A stretch of 17,475 nucleotides of DNA from CAZLLV01 sp964560325 (lineage in GTDB: Bacteria > Acidobacteriota > Thermoanaerobaculia > Multivoradales > DATKCC01): NCBI GenBank assembly GCA_964560325.1, contig CAZLLV010000198.1, positions 1 to 17,475 of the forward strand, given 5' to 3'. Positions within the stretch are counted from its first letter, which is position 1; each line of letters begins with the position of its first letter. Positions 10,724 through 17,475 of this stretch are shown piece by piece. The translations under genes and the position numbers were made by a program. The notes below the pieces were generated by a model. That model was not told where the DNA came from. It did not search any database and saw only the letters and a list, made by a program, of their open reading frames with translations.

Positions 10724-12339
10724 CCCGTTTCCTCGCGCAGGAGCGGCCGGCCGGTGCGGCCCGCCTCGTCCGGGTTTCGCCGGCGCCGGGTCAGGCGTGC
10801 CCAGAAGGTCTCGGCTTCGAGGCGGAGGAGGATCTTCAGGCCGGCGCGGACCATCGGAGAGGCGGCGATACCGAGGCCCGGGGCCTTGCCGTAGAGGCGC
10901 CAGCCGAGGTTGCGGCGGCCGTAGATCCCGAGCTCGCGCCGCCGCCGCGCCAGGGTCCGGAGGCGCCGGGTGAAGGCGCGCATCGTGCGCGCCGCCACGG
11001 CCTCCTGCCAGAGCCCCTCGCCGTAGGGCGGGTAGCGCATGTGGTCGATGTCGCGAACCTTCGAGTGGACGATCGCCATGTAGTAGAGCCCGGTCTCGAC
11101 CAGGTACGCGCAGGCGAGCAGCTCCGCGTCGCCCATGAGCTGGTACTTGCCGACGTAGAGGGCGTTCAGCCAGCGGCCGTAGGAGCGTTCGAAGACCGCG
11201 TTGTGGGTGGCGACCGCCGCGTCGAGCGCACCTTCGCCATCCAGCCGGCCGGCGAAGTCGTCCTCGAGCATCCGGGCGGTGGCGTAGACCGAGATGCCGG
11301 CGTGATCGAGGCCGGGGCTGTAGAACGGGTCCATGAACGAGGCGGCGTCGCCGACCAGCGCCCAGCCCTTGCCGGCGTAGCGCTCGGTCCGGTAAGGGAG
11401 GTGGCTATAGCCGCGGAAGTCGTCCCGGTCGAGGGTGGCGTCGGCGATCAGCTCACAGAGGCCGGGCCGGCTGCGCAGGAACGCCTCGTAGCGCTCGATC
11501 GGCGTCTCGCCCGGCAGCTCGACCAGGCTCTTGTCGTAGACCACGCCGATGCTCGTCTCGCCGCTCGCGAGCGGGATCACCCAGCACCACCAGCCGTAGC
11601 CGCAGAAGTGGTTGGTGGCGAGCTGGCGCGACGGCACGACGGCGGGGATGCGCGGCGTGCGCGGATCGGTGCCCAGGACCTCCGGACCGTCGAAGTCCGC
11701 GACGCCGCGCCAGCGCCCCCAGAGGGCCGCGGTCGGGTGCTCCTCGACTCGGTGGTGGATGCGCAGGCGGCGGGCGATGTAGGCGTGGCGGCCGGAGGCG
11801 TCGATCACCCAGCGGGCGGCGACCGTGCGGCGGGAGCCGTCTTCGGCTTCGATCTCGACGCGGCTCTCGGGCCAGCCGAGCTCGACCGCGGCGACCTTCG
11901 CCGGCCGCATCACCTCGACCCCCTCCGCCTCGGCCGTGTCGAGGAAATGCTGATCGACCGCCGCCCGCTCGAGCTGGAACGACGGCAGGCGCGGCACCTC
12001 GCCCGGGCCGATCTCGCTCATCTCGTCGAGCCGGCGGTCGCCGCCGTCCGAGAACCAGAAGCGCAGGCCGTGCTTGGGGAGCTGGTGGCGGGCGAGGAAG
12101 TCGGCCATGCCGAGCACCCGGTGCATGAACAGGGTCGACAGCTCGACCGTCGCCTCGCCCACCTTGCGGTCGAACTCGGCGCTCCGCTCGACCACCAGGA
12201 TCGAGCGCTCCGGCAGCCAGCGGCGGAGCAGCAGGGCGCACGACGCGCCGGAGAAGGCGCCGCCGATCACCAGGACGTCGACGTGCTCGGTCGGCGCGGC
12301 GTGCGCCGTCGGGGTCTCGGAGAGCGGCTCGGTGGTCAT
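10720..12339 (-). CDS. FAD-dependent halogenase-like oxidoreductase
   Basis: A 539-residue flavoprotein of the tryptophan-halogenase/geranylgeranyl-reductase superfamily. An N-terminal Rossmann motif (VLVIGGAFSG, 22-31) is followed by VVER (49-52), KVGEATVEL, WVIDASGR (177-184) and the second FAD motif LVGDAASFMDP (328-338). It carries both halogenase signatures, WxWxIP at W251-P256 and FxxPxxSxG at F335-G343. K89 (LPKHGLRF) falls where the halogenase active-site lysine lies, by memory alignment. Chloride-dependent halogenation of an aromatic or lipid-like substrate is possible, as is a monooxygenase or reductase role. Residues 350-539 form a helical, very basic C-terminal region. The gene is 49 nt downstream of the kinase gene and overlaps the regulator gene by 4 nt. 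No flavin reductase is in the window. Confidence 0.82.
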   Translation of the reverse strand: MTTEPLSETPTAHAAPTEHVDVLVIGGAFSGASCALLLRRWLPERSILVVERSAEFDRKVGEATVELSTLFMHRVLGMADFLARHQLPKHGLRFWFSDGGDRRLDEMSEIGPGEVPRLPSFQLERAAVDQHFLDTAEAEGVEVMRPAKVAAVELGWPESRVEIEAEDGSRRTVAARWVIDASGRHAYIARRLRIHHRVEEHPTAALWGRWRGVADFDGPEVLGTDPRTPRIPAVVPSRQLATNHFCGYGWWCWVIPLASGETSIGVVYDKSLVELPGETPIERYEAFLRSRPGLCELIADATLDRDDFRGYSHLPYRTERYAGKGWALVGDAASFMDPFYSPGLDHAGISVYATARMLEDDFAGRLDGEGALDAAVATHNAVFERSYGRWLNALYVGKYQLMGDAELLACAYLVETGLYYMAIVHSKVRDIDHMRYPPYGEGLWQEAVAARTMRAFTRRLRTLARRRRELGIYGRRNLGWRLYGKAPGLGIAASPMVRAGLKILLRLEAETFWARLTRRRRNPDEAGRTGRPLLREETG

Positions 12340-12388
12340 CCGACGATTCTAACGCGGGTCCGTCTCACGCGGATCGGGCGCGAGAGGA

Positions 12389-13624
12389 TCACGCCGGGGT
12401 CGGGGCGGTCGCGGGGCGGGCGTCGGCCGCCGCCGGGGCGTCCGGGTCGTCCGGCGGCGGCACCGGGATCTCGATCGTCAGCACGGTGCCCTTCTCGGAG
12501 CGGCGGCGGACCGTGCCGCCGAGCGCTTCGATCCGCTCGCGCATGCCGTCGAGCCCGGCGCCGTCGGGGGTGTCGCCGCCGCGGCCGTCGTCGGCGACCC
12601 GCAGGCGGATGCGCTCGCCGCCGGCGCCGGTCATGCCGATCTCGATCCGGCAGTGCCGCGCTTTCGCGTGGCGCAGCACGTTGGTCACCGCCTCGCGCAG
12701 CGCCAGCGCCACCGCCGCCTCCCGCTCGGAGCCGCCGGCGACGAGCGCCTCGACCGCCTCGCCGGCCACTTCGAGGTCGAGCTCCACCTCGGCCGACTCG
12801 AGCGCGCCGCGGGCGCTCGACAGTTCGTGCGCGAGCCCGGCGGTGCCGCCCGTGCGGTAGCCCTGCACTGCCCGGCGCACCTCCGCCAGCGCCTGGCGCG
12901 AGATGCGGTGGACCTCCCGGATCTCGGCGCGCGAGCGCTCCGGGTCGCGGTCGGCGAGCTTCGCCGCCAGCTCCGCCTTGACCGCCACCAGCGTCAGCGT
13001 GTGGCCGAGCAGGTCGTGCAGGTCGCGCCCGATCCGCTCGCGCTCGGCGCTCTTCGCCAGCCGCTCGACCTCCTCGCGCGCCTTCTTCAGGTGCTCGTTC
13101 TTGCGTTGCACCTCGGCGAAGTGGACGTTGCTCGCCCCGATGATCGCGGTCATCCCGGCGCCGGCGACGATCACCCAGGGCGAAACGCCGAGCCAGAGCC
13201 CTTCGACGACCAGGATCGCGCAGAGGGCGAGCAGGAGGAGCAGGGCGCGGCCCGGGCGCAGGCCGAAGCCGAGGTAGGCGCCGGCGTAGATGAAGAGCCC
13301 CCAGGAGCTCAGGTTGTGCGGCAGGTAGAGGACGGCGAGGAGCGTGATCGCCCCGACCACCAGGAGGAGCTGGGTCGTCGTCCGCGTCCAGTAGCCGAGG
13401 AAGTAGAGCGGCAGGAAGAGGGCGATGACACCGGCGAAGAGGAGCCACTCGCGGGCGTCCGCGCCGCTCAGGATCGGGTCGATGGTGAAGAACCCGAGGT
13501 AGACGAGCCAGAGGTACGGCATCCAGCCGATCTCGCTGTCGGCCGGCAGGAAGGGGTACTTCCTCGGCGTCTCGGTCGGATTCGGCTGGCTCGCTTCGAT
13601 CGTCTGGCTCGCTTCGCTCGGCAT
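12389..13624 (-). CDS. DesK-type membrane sensor histidine kinase
   Basis: A 411-residue HisKA_3 kinase. After a short polar N-terminus (residues 1-33), about five or six membrane helices occupy residues 34-165, a compact intramembrane sensor with almost no external loop, as in DesK-like thickness or envelope sensors. A signalling coiled coil (about 166-195) leads to the phospho-acceptor helix RIGRDLHDLLGHTLT with H203. The HATPase_c domain has the N box (LREAVTNVLRHAKA), G1 (VADDGRGGD) and G2 (GLDGMRERIEALGG). It should phosphorylate D54 of the regulator two genes downstream. The start is supported by GGAG eight bases upstream. It lies 33 nt after the permease gene. The Pro/Ala-rich C-terminal tail after about 385 has no known role. 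Confidence 0.93.
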   Translation of the reverse strand: MPSEASQTIEASQPNPTETPRKYPFLPADSEIGWMPYLWLVYLGFFTIDPILSGADAREWLLFAGVIALFLPLYFLGYWTRTTTQLLLVVGAITLLAVLYLPHNLSSWGLFIYAGAYLGFGLRPGRALLLLLALCAILVVEGLWLGVSPWVIVAGAGMTAIIGASNVHFAEVQRKNEHLKKAREEVERLAKSAERERIGRDLHDLLGHTLTLVAVKAELAAKLADRDPERSRAEIREVHRISRQALAEVRRAVQGYRTGGTAGLAHELSSARGALESAEVELDLEVAGEAVEALVAGGSEREAAVALALREAVTNVLRHAKARHCRIEIGMTGAGGERIRLRVADDGRGGDTPDGAGLDGMRERIEALGGTVRRRSEKGTVLTIEIPVPPPDDPDAPAAADARPATAPTPA

Positions 13625-13657
13625 GGCGCGCTCTCCATCGTCTTCAGTGTAGCCGGA

Positions 13658-14422
13658 TCAACCGTAGGTCTTCCCCTCGTCGCGGCGGTAGCCGAGCCAG
13701 GCGATGGCGAGGGAGAGGACGGTGACCGCGCCGAGCGCGCCCAGGTGCTGGCCGACCGGCCGGCCGAGGTCGGCTCCGACCGTCTTCAGCGCGAGCTGCG
13801 CCAGGTGGTAGGGCGGCAGCCAGGGTGCGAGGTTGCGCAGGAGCTCCGGCAGCACCTGGATCGGCACCCAGAGGCCGGAGCCGAACGCCATCGGCAGGTA
13901 GAACAGGTTGACGATCGCGGGGGCCGAGTTGGGTCCGCACCAGGTGCCGAAGGCGAGGCCGAAGGCACAGAACGGCAGCGCGCCGGCGACCATCGTGCCG
14001 CCGAGGGCGAGCCAGGTACCGATCGGCATCCGGACGCCGTTCAGGAACGCGGCGAGGAGCGACAGGGAGAGGACGATGAGCGCGCTGAACAGCACCGCCA
14101 TCGCGACCTTGGCGGCGAAGTAGGCGCCGACCGGCATCGGGCTCGCGCGCTTGAGCAGCAGCCAGCCCTGGCCGCGCTCGATGGCGACGCCGACGCCGAA
14201 CCCGAAGAGGGCGGCGCCGATGACGCCGAACGTGCCGTAGGTCGCGAGCATGTAGACGTCGCCGTCGACCGGGCCGAACGACTGCGCGCCGAAGGCGGCC
14301 GAGAACATGACGTAGAAGAAGACGGGGAAGGCGATGGTCGGGACCGAGTACGCCGGCAGGCGGAGCGTCTTCAGGAACTCGTAGCGTGCCTCGAGCCAGT
14401 AGGTGCGAACGGCGGCGGCCAT
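13658..14422 (-). CDS. ABC-2 type transporter permease
   Basis: A 254-residue membrane subunit with six predicted helices at about 24-44, 57-80, 103-127, 135-159, 166-187 and 226-245. It has typical ABC-2 features: the WLLLKRASPMPVGAYFAAK coupling region after helix 2 and the NLFYLPMAFGSGLWVPI stretch before the re-entrant region. With the preceding ATPase it would form an exporter for a drug, lipid or peptide. The ATG at 14422 shares one base with the TGA of the ATPase gene, so the two are translated together in equal amounts. The frame is open further upstream, but that is a shadow of the ATPase gene. Confidence 0.92.
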   Translation of the reverse strand: MAAAVRTYWLEARYEFLKTLRLPAYSVPTIAFPVFFYVMFSAAFGAQSFGPVDGDVYMLATYGTFGVIGAALFGFGVGVAIERGQGWLLLKRASPMPVGAYFAAKVAMAVLFSALIVLSLSLLAAFLNGVRMPIGTWLALGGTMVAGALPFCAFGLAFGTWCGPNSAPAIVNLFYLPMAFGSGLWVPIQVLPELLRNLAPWLPPYHLAQLALKTVGADLGRPVGQHLGALGAVTVLSLAIAWLGYRRDEGKTYG

Positions 14423-15432
14423 CACGCGGCGCCTTCCAGGGCGGTGTTCGAATCGTCGGTGAGGGTGAGGAACGCCTCCTCCAGGCTCGCGGGGACCACT
14501 TCCAGTCCGGAGAGGCTCGGATCGCGGTCGAGGAGCTTGCGCACCAGCGCCTCGGCGTCCGACGCCAGCGCTTCGAGGTAGGGGCCGTCCCACTCGGCGG
14601 AGAGGACCTCCGGCCAGGCGGCGACCTCTTCCGGGCGCAGGCGGGTGATGCAGCGCACCCGGCGGCCGGCGGTGCGCGCCTTGATCTCGGCCGGCTTGCC
14701 TTCGGTGAGGATCTTGCCGTGATGGATCACCACCACCCGGTCGGCGAGCGCGTCGGCCTCGTCGAGGTAGTGGGTGGTCAGCAGCACCGAGCGCCCCTCG
14801 GCGACCGCGGCGCGGATCTCCTTCCAGAGCGCGCGCCGGCTCTCGACGTCGAGGCCGACGGTCGGCTCGTCGAGCACCAGCAGGTCGGGGTCGCCGACCA
14901 GCGCGAGGGCGAAGAGCAGGCGCTGGCGCTCGCCGCCCGAGAGCTTGCCGAAGGGGCGCTCGGCGAGCGCTTCGAGACCGACGCGGGCGAGCAGCTCGCC
15001 GATCGGCCGCGGCCGGGGGTAGTAGCTCGCGAAGAGATCGAGGTGCTCGCGCACCTTCAGGGTCTCCGGCACCTTCGAGATCTGGAGCATCGCCCCCATC
15101 CGGCGCCGGGTGGCGGCGAGACGGGGGTCGTCGCCGAACAGCCGGACCTCGCCGGCGTCGGGCCGGGCGAGGCCGAGGATCAGCTTGACGGCGGTCGTCT
15201 TGCCGGCGCCGTTCGGTCCGAGCAGCGCGACCAGCTCGCCGGGACGGATCTCGAAGTCGATGCCGGCGAGCGCGGTGACCTTCCCGTAGCACTTGACGGC
15301 GCCGACGAGCTGCGCCACGCGCGGCCGGACGCCGGAGCTCTCGCCGCCGAGCCGCGTCTCGCCCCGCGCGTCCTCCTCGGCGAGCTCGGCGACGAATCGG
15401 GGGTCGGGTTCGAGCGAGTGGATTTCGTTCAT
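14422..15432 (-). CDS. ABC transporter ATP-binding protein (ABC-2/CcmA type)
   Basis: A 336-residue ATPase subunit. It has Walker A GPNGAGKTT (72-80), the Q-loop at Q117, signature LSGGE (165-169), Walker B LLVLDE (184-189) and the switch H221 (TTHYLDEA). A C-terminal domain after about 240 (CITRLRPEEVAAWPEV to SLEEAFLTLT) is typical of drug or lipid exporters of the YadG/DrrA type. The N-terminus carries about 38 extra charged residues before the ABC fold. I chose the ATG at 15432, which follows an AAAGGACGG element; the frame is open to 15480 but without a better ribosome site. It is the first gene of the minus-strand operon and is divergent from the patatin-like gene. Confidence 0.92.
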   Translation of the reverse strand: MNEIHSLEPDPRFVAELAEEDARGETRLGGESSGVRPRVAQLVGAVKCYGKVTALAGIDFEIRPGELVALLGPNGAGKTTAVKLILGLARPDAGEVRLFGDDPRLAATRRRMGAMLQISKVPETLKVREHLDLFASYYPRPRPIGELLARVGLEALAERPFGKLSGGERQRLLFALALVGDPDLLVLDEPTVGLDVESRRALWKEIRAAVAEGRSVLLTTHYLDEADALADRVVVIHHGKILTEGKPAEIKARTAGRRVRCITRLRPEEVAAWPEVLSAEWDGPYLEALASDAEALVRKLLDRDPSLSGLEVVPASLEEAFLTLTDDSNTALEGAA

Positions 15433-15499
15433 CGGTCCGTCCTTTCGTCTGACAGGCTCAGTCTGCCGATCGGAAGGCACCCCGGCCAGTGGAGGAGGT

Positions 15500-15525
15500 C
15501 ACCGATCGGTGGTGACAGATGTCAC
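15500..15525. promoter_or_regulatory. Two adjacent palindromes in the divergent control region (candidate operator)
   Basis: CACCGATCGGTG (15500-15511) is a perfect 12-bp palindrome. It is followed at once by GTGACA-GA-TGTCAC (15512-15525), a perfect 6+6 inverted repeat. Both lie in the 140-bp gap between the ABC operon and the patatin-like gene. The second is of the size and symmetry bound by NarL/LuxR-type regulators and overlaps the predicted -35 box of the patatin gene. It is a candidate site for the regulator encoded in the operon. Confidence 0.5.
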
Positions 15526-15549
15526 ACGAAGGGCACCCGGGCGTAAGCT
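15521..15549 (+). promoter_or_regulatory. Predicted promoter of the patatin-like gene
   Basis: GTCACA (15521-15526) and TAAGCT (15544-15549) are 17 bp apart, giving a start near 15,556. AAGGAGG at 15561-15567 follows, five bases before the ATG at 15573. The -35 half lies inside the palindrome, so a bound regulator would compete with or contact polymerase. I found no equally good promoter for the minus-strand operon. Confidence 0.4.
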
Positions 15550-15572
15550 GGCGCCAACGGAAGGAGGCGGCG

Positions 15573-17475
15573 ATGGAACCGACGCGGGGCGGTCCGGACG
15601 GCGGCGCGCGGGAGTGCGACATCGTGATGAAGGGCGGCATCACCAGCGGGGTCGTCTACCCGCTCGCCGTCTGCGAGCTGGCGCGGGAGTTCCGGCTGCG
15701 CAACGTCGGCGGCACCTCGGCCGGGGCGATCGCGGCGGCGCTCTCGGCGGCGGCCGAGCACGGGCGCGGCCGGGGCGGCCCGGCTGGCATTGGGGGCGGC
15801 GGATCGGCGAGCGGCTTCGATCGCCTGGCCGAGCTGCCGGCGTGGATCGGCGGCAAGGGGCGGCTGCTCGCGCTCTTCCGGCCCGACCGCCGGACCCGCC
15901 CGCTCTTCCGGCTCGCGCTCGCCGCGCTCGGCCGCCACGGCGAGCGCTTCGCCGGGATCCGGCGGATGTTCGCCGTGGTCTTCGCCGCCAGCCGCGCGGC
16001 CGTCGCCTCGTGGTGGTTCTGGCTGCCGCTCCTGGGAGCGGCGCCCGGCGCCGTGGTCCTCGCCGCGCTGCTCGCGGACGGCGGCCCAGGCGGAGGTCCG
16101 GGCGCGCTCGGAGGGCTCGAGTGGGCCGCGGTCGCGGCGGCCGCCCTCGTCCTGGCGGTCGGCTGGGTGCTCGGCGCGGCGGTCGCCGTGGCGCTACTCG
16201 CCCTCCGGCGGGTGCCGGAGAACCTGTACGGCCTGGTGAGCGGATCGGGGCCGGTCGGGCCGGGCGAGGTGCCGCGGCTGACCGACTGGCTCGCCGGCGA
16301 GATCGACCGCACCGCCGGGCTGCCGGCGGGCGCCGGGCCGCTCACCTTCGGCGACCTCTGGGGGGCGGGCGACGAGCCGGCGGTGAACCTCGAGATGCTC
16401 ACCACCGATCTGACCACCGGCGGGCCGCTCCGGCTCCCGCGCGAGCTCGGCCGGGGCTACTTCTTCCACCCTGCCGAGATGCGCCGCCTCTTCCCCGAGC
16501 GGGTGGTCGACTGGCTGGAGAAGCACCCGCCGCCCGAGCCCGAGACGAAGAGCGAGCGCGAGGAGTGGAACGAAGAGCTGGCGCTCTTCCGGCGGCACGG
16601 CCTCTACCCGATGCCGGTGCCGGCCGAGCTGCCGGTGGTGGTGGCGACCCGCATGAGCCTGTCGTTCCCGATCCTGCTCTCGGCGGTCCCCCTCCACGCG
16701 CTCGACCGCAGCCTCGAGAGCCCGGAGCCCGAACGGGTCTGGTGCTCGGACGGCGGCATCACGAGCAACTTCCCGGTCCACTTCTTCGACACGCCGCTGC
16801 CGCAGCGGCCGACCTTCGGCGTCAACCTGCGGCCTTTCCATCCGCGTTACCCGAAGCGGCCGGACGAGCGGGAGAACGTCTTCCTGCCGCAGTCGAACCG
16901 CTCCGGCATCCTCGCCTGGTGGACCCGGTGGGACGGCCTGGGGGGATTCCTCGGCGCGATCGTGAACGCGATGCAGAACTGGGTCGACAACGGCCAGCTC
17001 CCGGTCCCGGGCTACCGCGACCGGGTGGTGCACGTGAGCCACGACGACACGGAGGGCGGCCTCAACCTCGACATGCCGCAGCCGGTCCTCGAAGCGCTCT
17101 CCGAGCGTGGGCGCGCGGCGGGCGCGGAGCTCGCGCGCTGCTACACGACGCCGCCGGACGGGCAGCGCACCACCTCCTGGGAGAACCACCGCTGGGTGCG
17201 GCTGCGCTCGGCGCTCGGGCTCATGGAGCGGTTCGTGGACGAGCTCGACCAGGACTGGACCGCCGGGGAGTACGACCCGCTCCTCGCGGCCCACCGCGAA
17301 GCGCCGAGCTACCGGATGACCGACAAGCAGCAGACGCTCGCGACCGACCGGATGGGGGAGCTCCTGGCCGTCGCCCGGCGCTGGCGCGAGGAGCTGGAGG
17401 AGGACCCGAACCGCTCGCTCCTCCGCGGCGCCCCGAACCCGCGCCCGGCCTTCCGCGTCGTCCCGGCGCCGGACG
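15573..17475 (+). CDS. Patatin-like phospholipase, C-terminus outside the window
   Basis: 634 codons are visible and the frame is still open at the window end. The patatin catalytic parts are complete: an oxyanion glycine-rich loop KGGITSGVVYP (20-30), nucleophile elbow GGTSAG with S49, and catalytic D393 in SDGGITSNFP. These make it a Ser-Asp dyad lipase or acyl hydrolase. Between elbow and Asp lies a long insert. Its residues about 146-168 and 184-211 are two hydrophobic segments that look like membrane helices, so the enzyme may be anchored as a hairpin. The region after about 430 (LAWWTRWDGLGGFLGAIVNA, HVSHDDTEGGLNLDM) is typical of the larger bacterial patatin-like proteins. The start is supported by AAGGAGG. 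It is divergent from the ABC/kinase operon and shares its control region. Confidence 0.88.
   Translation, partial: MEPTRGGPDGGARECDIVMKGGITSGVVYPLAVCELAREFRLRNVGGTSAGAIAAALSAAAEHGRGRGGPAGIGGGGSASGFDRLAELPAWIGGKGRLLALFRPDRRTRPLFRLALAALGRHGERFAGIRRMFAVVFAASRAAVASWWFWLPLLGAAPGAVVLAALLADGGPGGGPGALGGLEWAAVAAAALVLAVGWVLGAAVAVALLALRRVPENLYGLVSGSGPVGPGEVPRLTDWLAGEIDRTAGLPAGAGPLTFGDLWGAGDEPAVNLEMLTTDLTTGGPLRLPRELGRGYFFHPAEMRRLFPERVVDWLEKHPPPEPETKSEREEWNEELALFRRHGLYPMPVPAELPVVVATRMSLSFPILLSAVPLHALDRSLESPEPERVWCSDGGITSNFPVHFFDTPLPQRPTFGVNLRPFHPRYPKRPDERENVFLPQSNRSGILAWWTRWDGLGGFLGAIVNAMQNWVDNGQLPVPGYRDRVVHVSHDDTEGGLNLDMPQPVLEALSERGRAAGAELARCYTTPPDGQRTTSWENHRWVRLRSALGLMERFVDELDQDWTAGEYDPLLAAHREAPSYRMTDKQQTLATDRMGELLAVARRWREELEEDPNRSLLRGAPNPRPAFRVVPAPD

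Noticed and set aside
12653..14581. Very long + strand open frames across the kinase and permease genes (also at 11,041-12,981 and 14,386-15,546)
   Set aside because: They are antisense shadows caused by extreme GC3. They show low-complexity Arg/Glu/Gly-rich products without motifs, opposite genes with clear catalytic residues.
13658..15292. 544-codon minus-strand frame that would fuse extra sequence to the permease
   Set aside because: The part before 14422 is an out-of-frame Arg/Pro-rich shadow of the ABC ATPase. The permease begins at the ATG sharing a base with the ATPase stop.

Overview
This window comes from a high-GC bacterial chromosome. From about 3,780 onward the sequence is very GC-rich, with strong G/C third-position bias in every gene. 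The gene set and a structured repeat at 9,959-10,120 remind me of uncultured Acidobacteriota (Thermoanaerobaculia-like). That taxonomic guess rests on memory, not on a marker gene.

The window has two parts. Positions 1 to about 3,740 look like an accessory island. It begins with the 3' portion of a group II intron that has lost nearly all of its reverse transcriptase. Three less GC-biased, cassette-sized + strand genes follow: a SHOCT-domain protein, a small membrane protein and a CPBP intramembrane protease. Imperfect hairpins resembling worn integron attC sites or REP-like repeats separate them. The island ends with a BrnT-type toxin gene broken by an in-frame stop and its intact putative antitoxin.

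From about 3,790 the window is ordinary chromosome. A receiver-GGDEF diguanylate cyclase is followed by an SRPBCC-headed protein of unknown function and an arginine-type cysteine dioxygenase. A terminator separates these from a convergent cold-shock gene with a predicted leader of about 155 nt. A TPR-like protein gene then converges on a secreted ChaN-like/PDZ protein gene, the two sharing a CTAG stop.

The block from 10,121 to 15,432 is one minus-strand operon. Its order of transcription is ABC ATPase, ABC-2 permease, DesK-type histidine kinase, FAD-dependent halogenase-like flavoprotein and NarL/DesR-type response regulator. Start/stop overlaps couple ATPase to permease and flavoprotein to regulator. 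A divergent patatin-like lipase with two predicted membrane segments shares the 140-bp control region, which carries two adjacent palindromes. I read this as a self-regulated envelope-response locus in which an ABC exporter, a flavin enzyme and a lipase may act on the same membrane-associated compound. That functional link is inference. The halogenase-like enzyme between kinase and regulator is the most unusual arrangement in the window.
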